A stretch of DNA of 64,000 nucleotides from contig JACGCK010000019.1 in NCBI GenBank assembly GCA_014925825.1, forward strand, positions 248,001-312,000. The letters are read 5' to 3'. Origin of the DNA: Pholiota molesta (taxonomy: Eukaryota; Basidiomycota; Agaricomycetes; Agaricales; Strophariaceae). A program made the translations under genes and the position numbers. Under the pieces are notes generated by a model, which was not told where the DNA came from, did no database searches, and saw only the letters and a list, made by a program, of their open reading frames with translations. Shown here piece after piece: positions 62,256-64,000 of this stretch (positions are counted from its first letter, which is position 1; the number at the start of each line of letters is the position of its first letter).

Positions 62256-63264
62256 TTACATGAAATCTTCCTCCAACTCTCGACCAGTCTTCCGTGGTAA
62301 GCTCTCGTCTTCTTCCACATTGAATAGGGAGTCGTATGACCGCGCCGCCTTTTCGCTTCTCTGGCTTTTGCCAATTCAGCATCTTGCTTTTTCTGAAATC
62401 GGCAAGAATATCAGAGTTTAGGTTTGGATCGTCTTTCTCAAGTTGCTTGATTACCTTCTCTGCTGCTGCTGCTCGCTTGATGGCGTTCTCTTTTTGATAC
62501 GATCGATACGTTCTTGTTCGTGATCGACTACCCGCTCATCCTTGGTTTTGTTGAGTCGGTTGACGATGGCATTTTCGCGCTTCGTGACATACACTGCAGT
62601 GGTGGTCAATAAACGAATCCTTTTCAATGATCTCTGCACGTACCTCGTTTGACCTACGAATTTATGAGGCGATATGACAAATACAGAACGGCCGATAGAC
62701 ACACCTTTTTATCATTATGGAAAGAGACTTGTCCAACAGCCATGTCGCCGGTTTTCTAATAGAATATAACCATTACGACGGTAGGTTGGACATGGAGGAT
62801 GCGACGTACCTTGAGATTATCAGCAGGGGTATAGATGACCGTGAGGTTATCTTTCTTGTTTCCTGCACAGAGAAAATAGGCACGAGAAAATATAACATGA
62901 ATAACAGAACGTACCTTCGATAGAATTGGCCTTCACAAGTTGGGCACAGTCCGTTAACAGCGCCTCTGGGATGCTTTCCCAAGACATTCCCTCCGTCATG
63001 CGCAAGTAAACGTGGGCGGAAGATAGTTTGTCGACATGAAACCAGACATCTTGAGGCCATGCAAATTTTATGAGTCTTCGTCTGCAACATGGACGGTCTT
63101 CAGTGTTTGGCGAATGATTGCGATACGTTGCCTCCCTCACTTTCCACCTTGTCCCGACCCATGTAGATGACCGTTGAAGGGGTCACAGCTATTGAGCAAG
63201 TATAAGCTTAGTAGAGATATTTAGAATGCGTTTACTCACCATTAGACGTGAAGAAGAGAACCAT
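62256..63264 (-). CDS. JLP2: CCDC25/Jlp2 family protein (NFACT-R domain)
   Basis: A conserved eukaryotic protein with an NFACT-R-like domain. The human homologue CCDC25 binds DNA; the yeast role is poorly known. Start MVLFFTSN at 63264. After an intron come [14 protein letters not shown] and, past a second intron, [40 protein letters not shown] and [13 protein letters not shown] follow. Short exons then give [16 protein letters not shown] and [17 protein letters not shown], the core family motif. The C-terminal half is a charged helix ([20 protein letters not shown], then AKAREAKRR) ending [12 protein letters not shown] and a stop at 62256-62258. Frame breaks near 63080, 62492, 62393 and 62345 each fit one missing base. 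Confidence 0.88.
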
Positions 63265-63565
63265 GGCAAATTAAACTCGAGGATAGATGAAGAGGGTGCG
63301 CCGTACGCGATGTCGTTTGGGAGAGCCAGGCTGAGGAGAGCAGTGCCTGATCTGTGTTAGCGTGGGAAAGGTTTTACATAACGATCCTTGGGGACTGTTC
63401 TGCTTGCCATCGACCACCATTCTCCCTGCTCAATTACCTGCTCATTCTCGTTTTCCTATTTCCCAGGAAATATATCCACCCTCTATGTAAGCCCTTTTTA
63501 ATAGCTTCGCAGGCCAGTACTCAGACGTGTCAGCAGCGCGTGATCATATGTGAAGTACTGTCAAA
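63265..63565. promoter_or_regulatory. Short divergent promoter between JLP2 and the RBM25-like gene
   Basis: Only about 300 bp separate the two start codons, so both genes probably share a bidirectional promoter. No TATA box is evident. A sequence TCTCCCTGCTCAATTACCTGCTCATTCTCG-like (about 63420-63450) is pyrimidine-rich on the plus side. Confidence 0.45.
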
Positions 63566-64000
63566 ATGCAACCTAATCGGTTGGGACTTGGTCTGCGTCC
63601 ACCTATGCCGTCTTACGGTCAAGGTCCCTCAATGTCGGCTCTCGCACAGCAGCAGCAAATGCAATATATGCCGCCTCCAGCGCAGAAGCAACAAACGACG
63701 CTTTTTGTCGGTTCGATATCAGGCGGTATCACAGATGCATTTCTAAACCAGCTTTTGTCGGTATGCATGCATCTCATTTTCTTTTCTGTTTTCTCACTGA
63801 CATATATTTAGGCATGCGGCCCCATTAAATCATTCAAACGCCTTATAACTCCAGCAAACAAACCCAAGGTTTTGGTTTGCCGAATTTGAGGACCCAGCGG
63901 GTGCCCTACGTGCGATTGCATTGCTGAACGGCGTCGAACTCCCAGCTTTGGAGGACGGTTGTGCCAATAAAAAATACTGGTGCGTTTTCTTTAGTCAGGG
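63566..64000 (+). CDS. RBM25-like RNA-binding splicing factor, 5' part
   Basis: The start MQPNRLGLGLRPPMPS is at 63566, followed by a Gln/Pro-rich N-terminus (AQQQQMQYMPPPAQKQQ). An RRM follows with RNP-2 TTLFVGSIS and GGITDAFLNQLLS. An intron at about 63761-63811 leads to ACGPIKSFKRLITPANK, then FAEFEDPAGALRAIALLNGV and ELPALEDGCANKK. That order is typical of RBM25, a U1-associated splicing regulator which carries a C-terminal PWI domain, outside the window here. One base is missing near 63876, where the RNP-1 (GFGFAEF-type) should read continuously. A new intron seems to start at about 63981 (GTGCGTTTTC). The gene continues beyond the window. Confidence 0.8.

Overview
The window is nuclear DNA of a filamentous basidiomycete, most likely an agaricomycete. 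The coding genes are split by many 45-100 bp GT-AG introns. Several gene families are typical mushroom-forming-fungus families: a DUF6535 membrane protein, a MYND-finger protein, an unnamed small secreted protein, a Rax1-type RGS membrane protein and an F-box protein. No rRNA, tRNA or CRISPR array was recognised.

Layout. 0.3-2.7 kb: VMA2 (V-ATPase subunit B), 10 exons, intact, with one GC-AG intron. 6.4-9.7 kb: a GC-rich TCP11-domain gene. 13.7-15.6 kb: a CodA-like amidohydrolase gene with many frame breaks. 16.2-17.4 kb (minus): a probable seven-helix membrane protein. 19.8-22.1 kb (minus): RAX1. 22-28 kb: nothing recognisable. 28-35 kb is a dense housekeeping block: F-box protein, ribosomal protein S19, PrxQ/Dot5-type peroxiredoxin and nitronate monooxygenase. 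35.1-43.9 kb: one DUF6535 gene cut in two by a 5.34 kb hAT-type insertion that itself carries a 3.89 kb transposase-bearing hAT element. 44.6-48.3 kb: MPS1/TTK spindle-checkpoint kinase. 50.0-50.8 kb: a secreted protein. 51.2-54.4 kb (minus): a MYND-finger gene that contains a long-inverted-repeat element and an unexpected membrane-domain segment. 55-57 kb: HIT hydrolase HNT1 and, divergently, a gutted 2-oxoglutarate oxygenase. 57-59 kb (minus): PRMT3 arginine methyltransferase. 60 kb: a small basic serine-rich protein. 62-63 kb (minus): CCDC25/Jlp2. 63.6 kb to the end: the start of an RBM25-like splicing factor.

The clearest finding is mobile DNA inside genes. Three nested or independent insertions have target-site duplications that can be read directly. 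For both gene insertions (DUF6535 and MYND), removing the element plus one duplication copy gives back a continuous reading frame, so they look recent. A second theme is quality. Nearly every other gene, including essential RPS19 and MPS1, has isolated one-base deletions, often in short homopolymers. I read most of these as assembly errors rather than decay, so frameshifts here should not be taken alone as evidence of pseudogenes.
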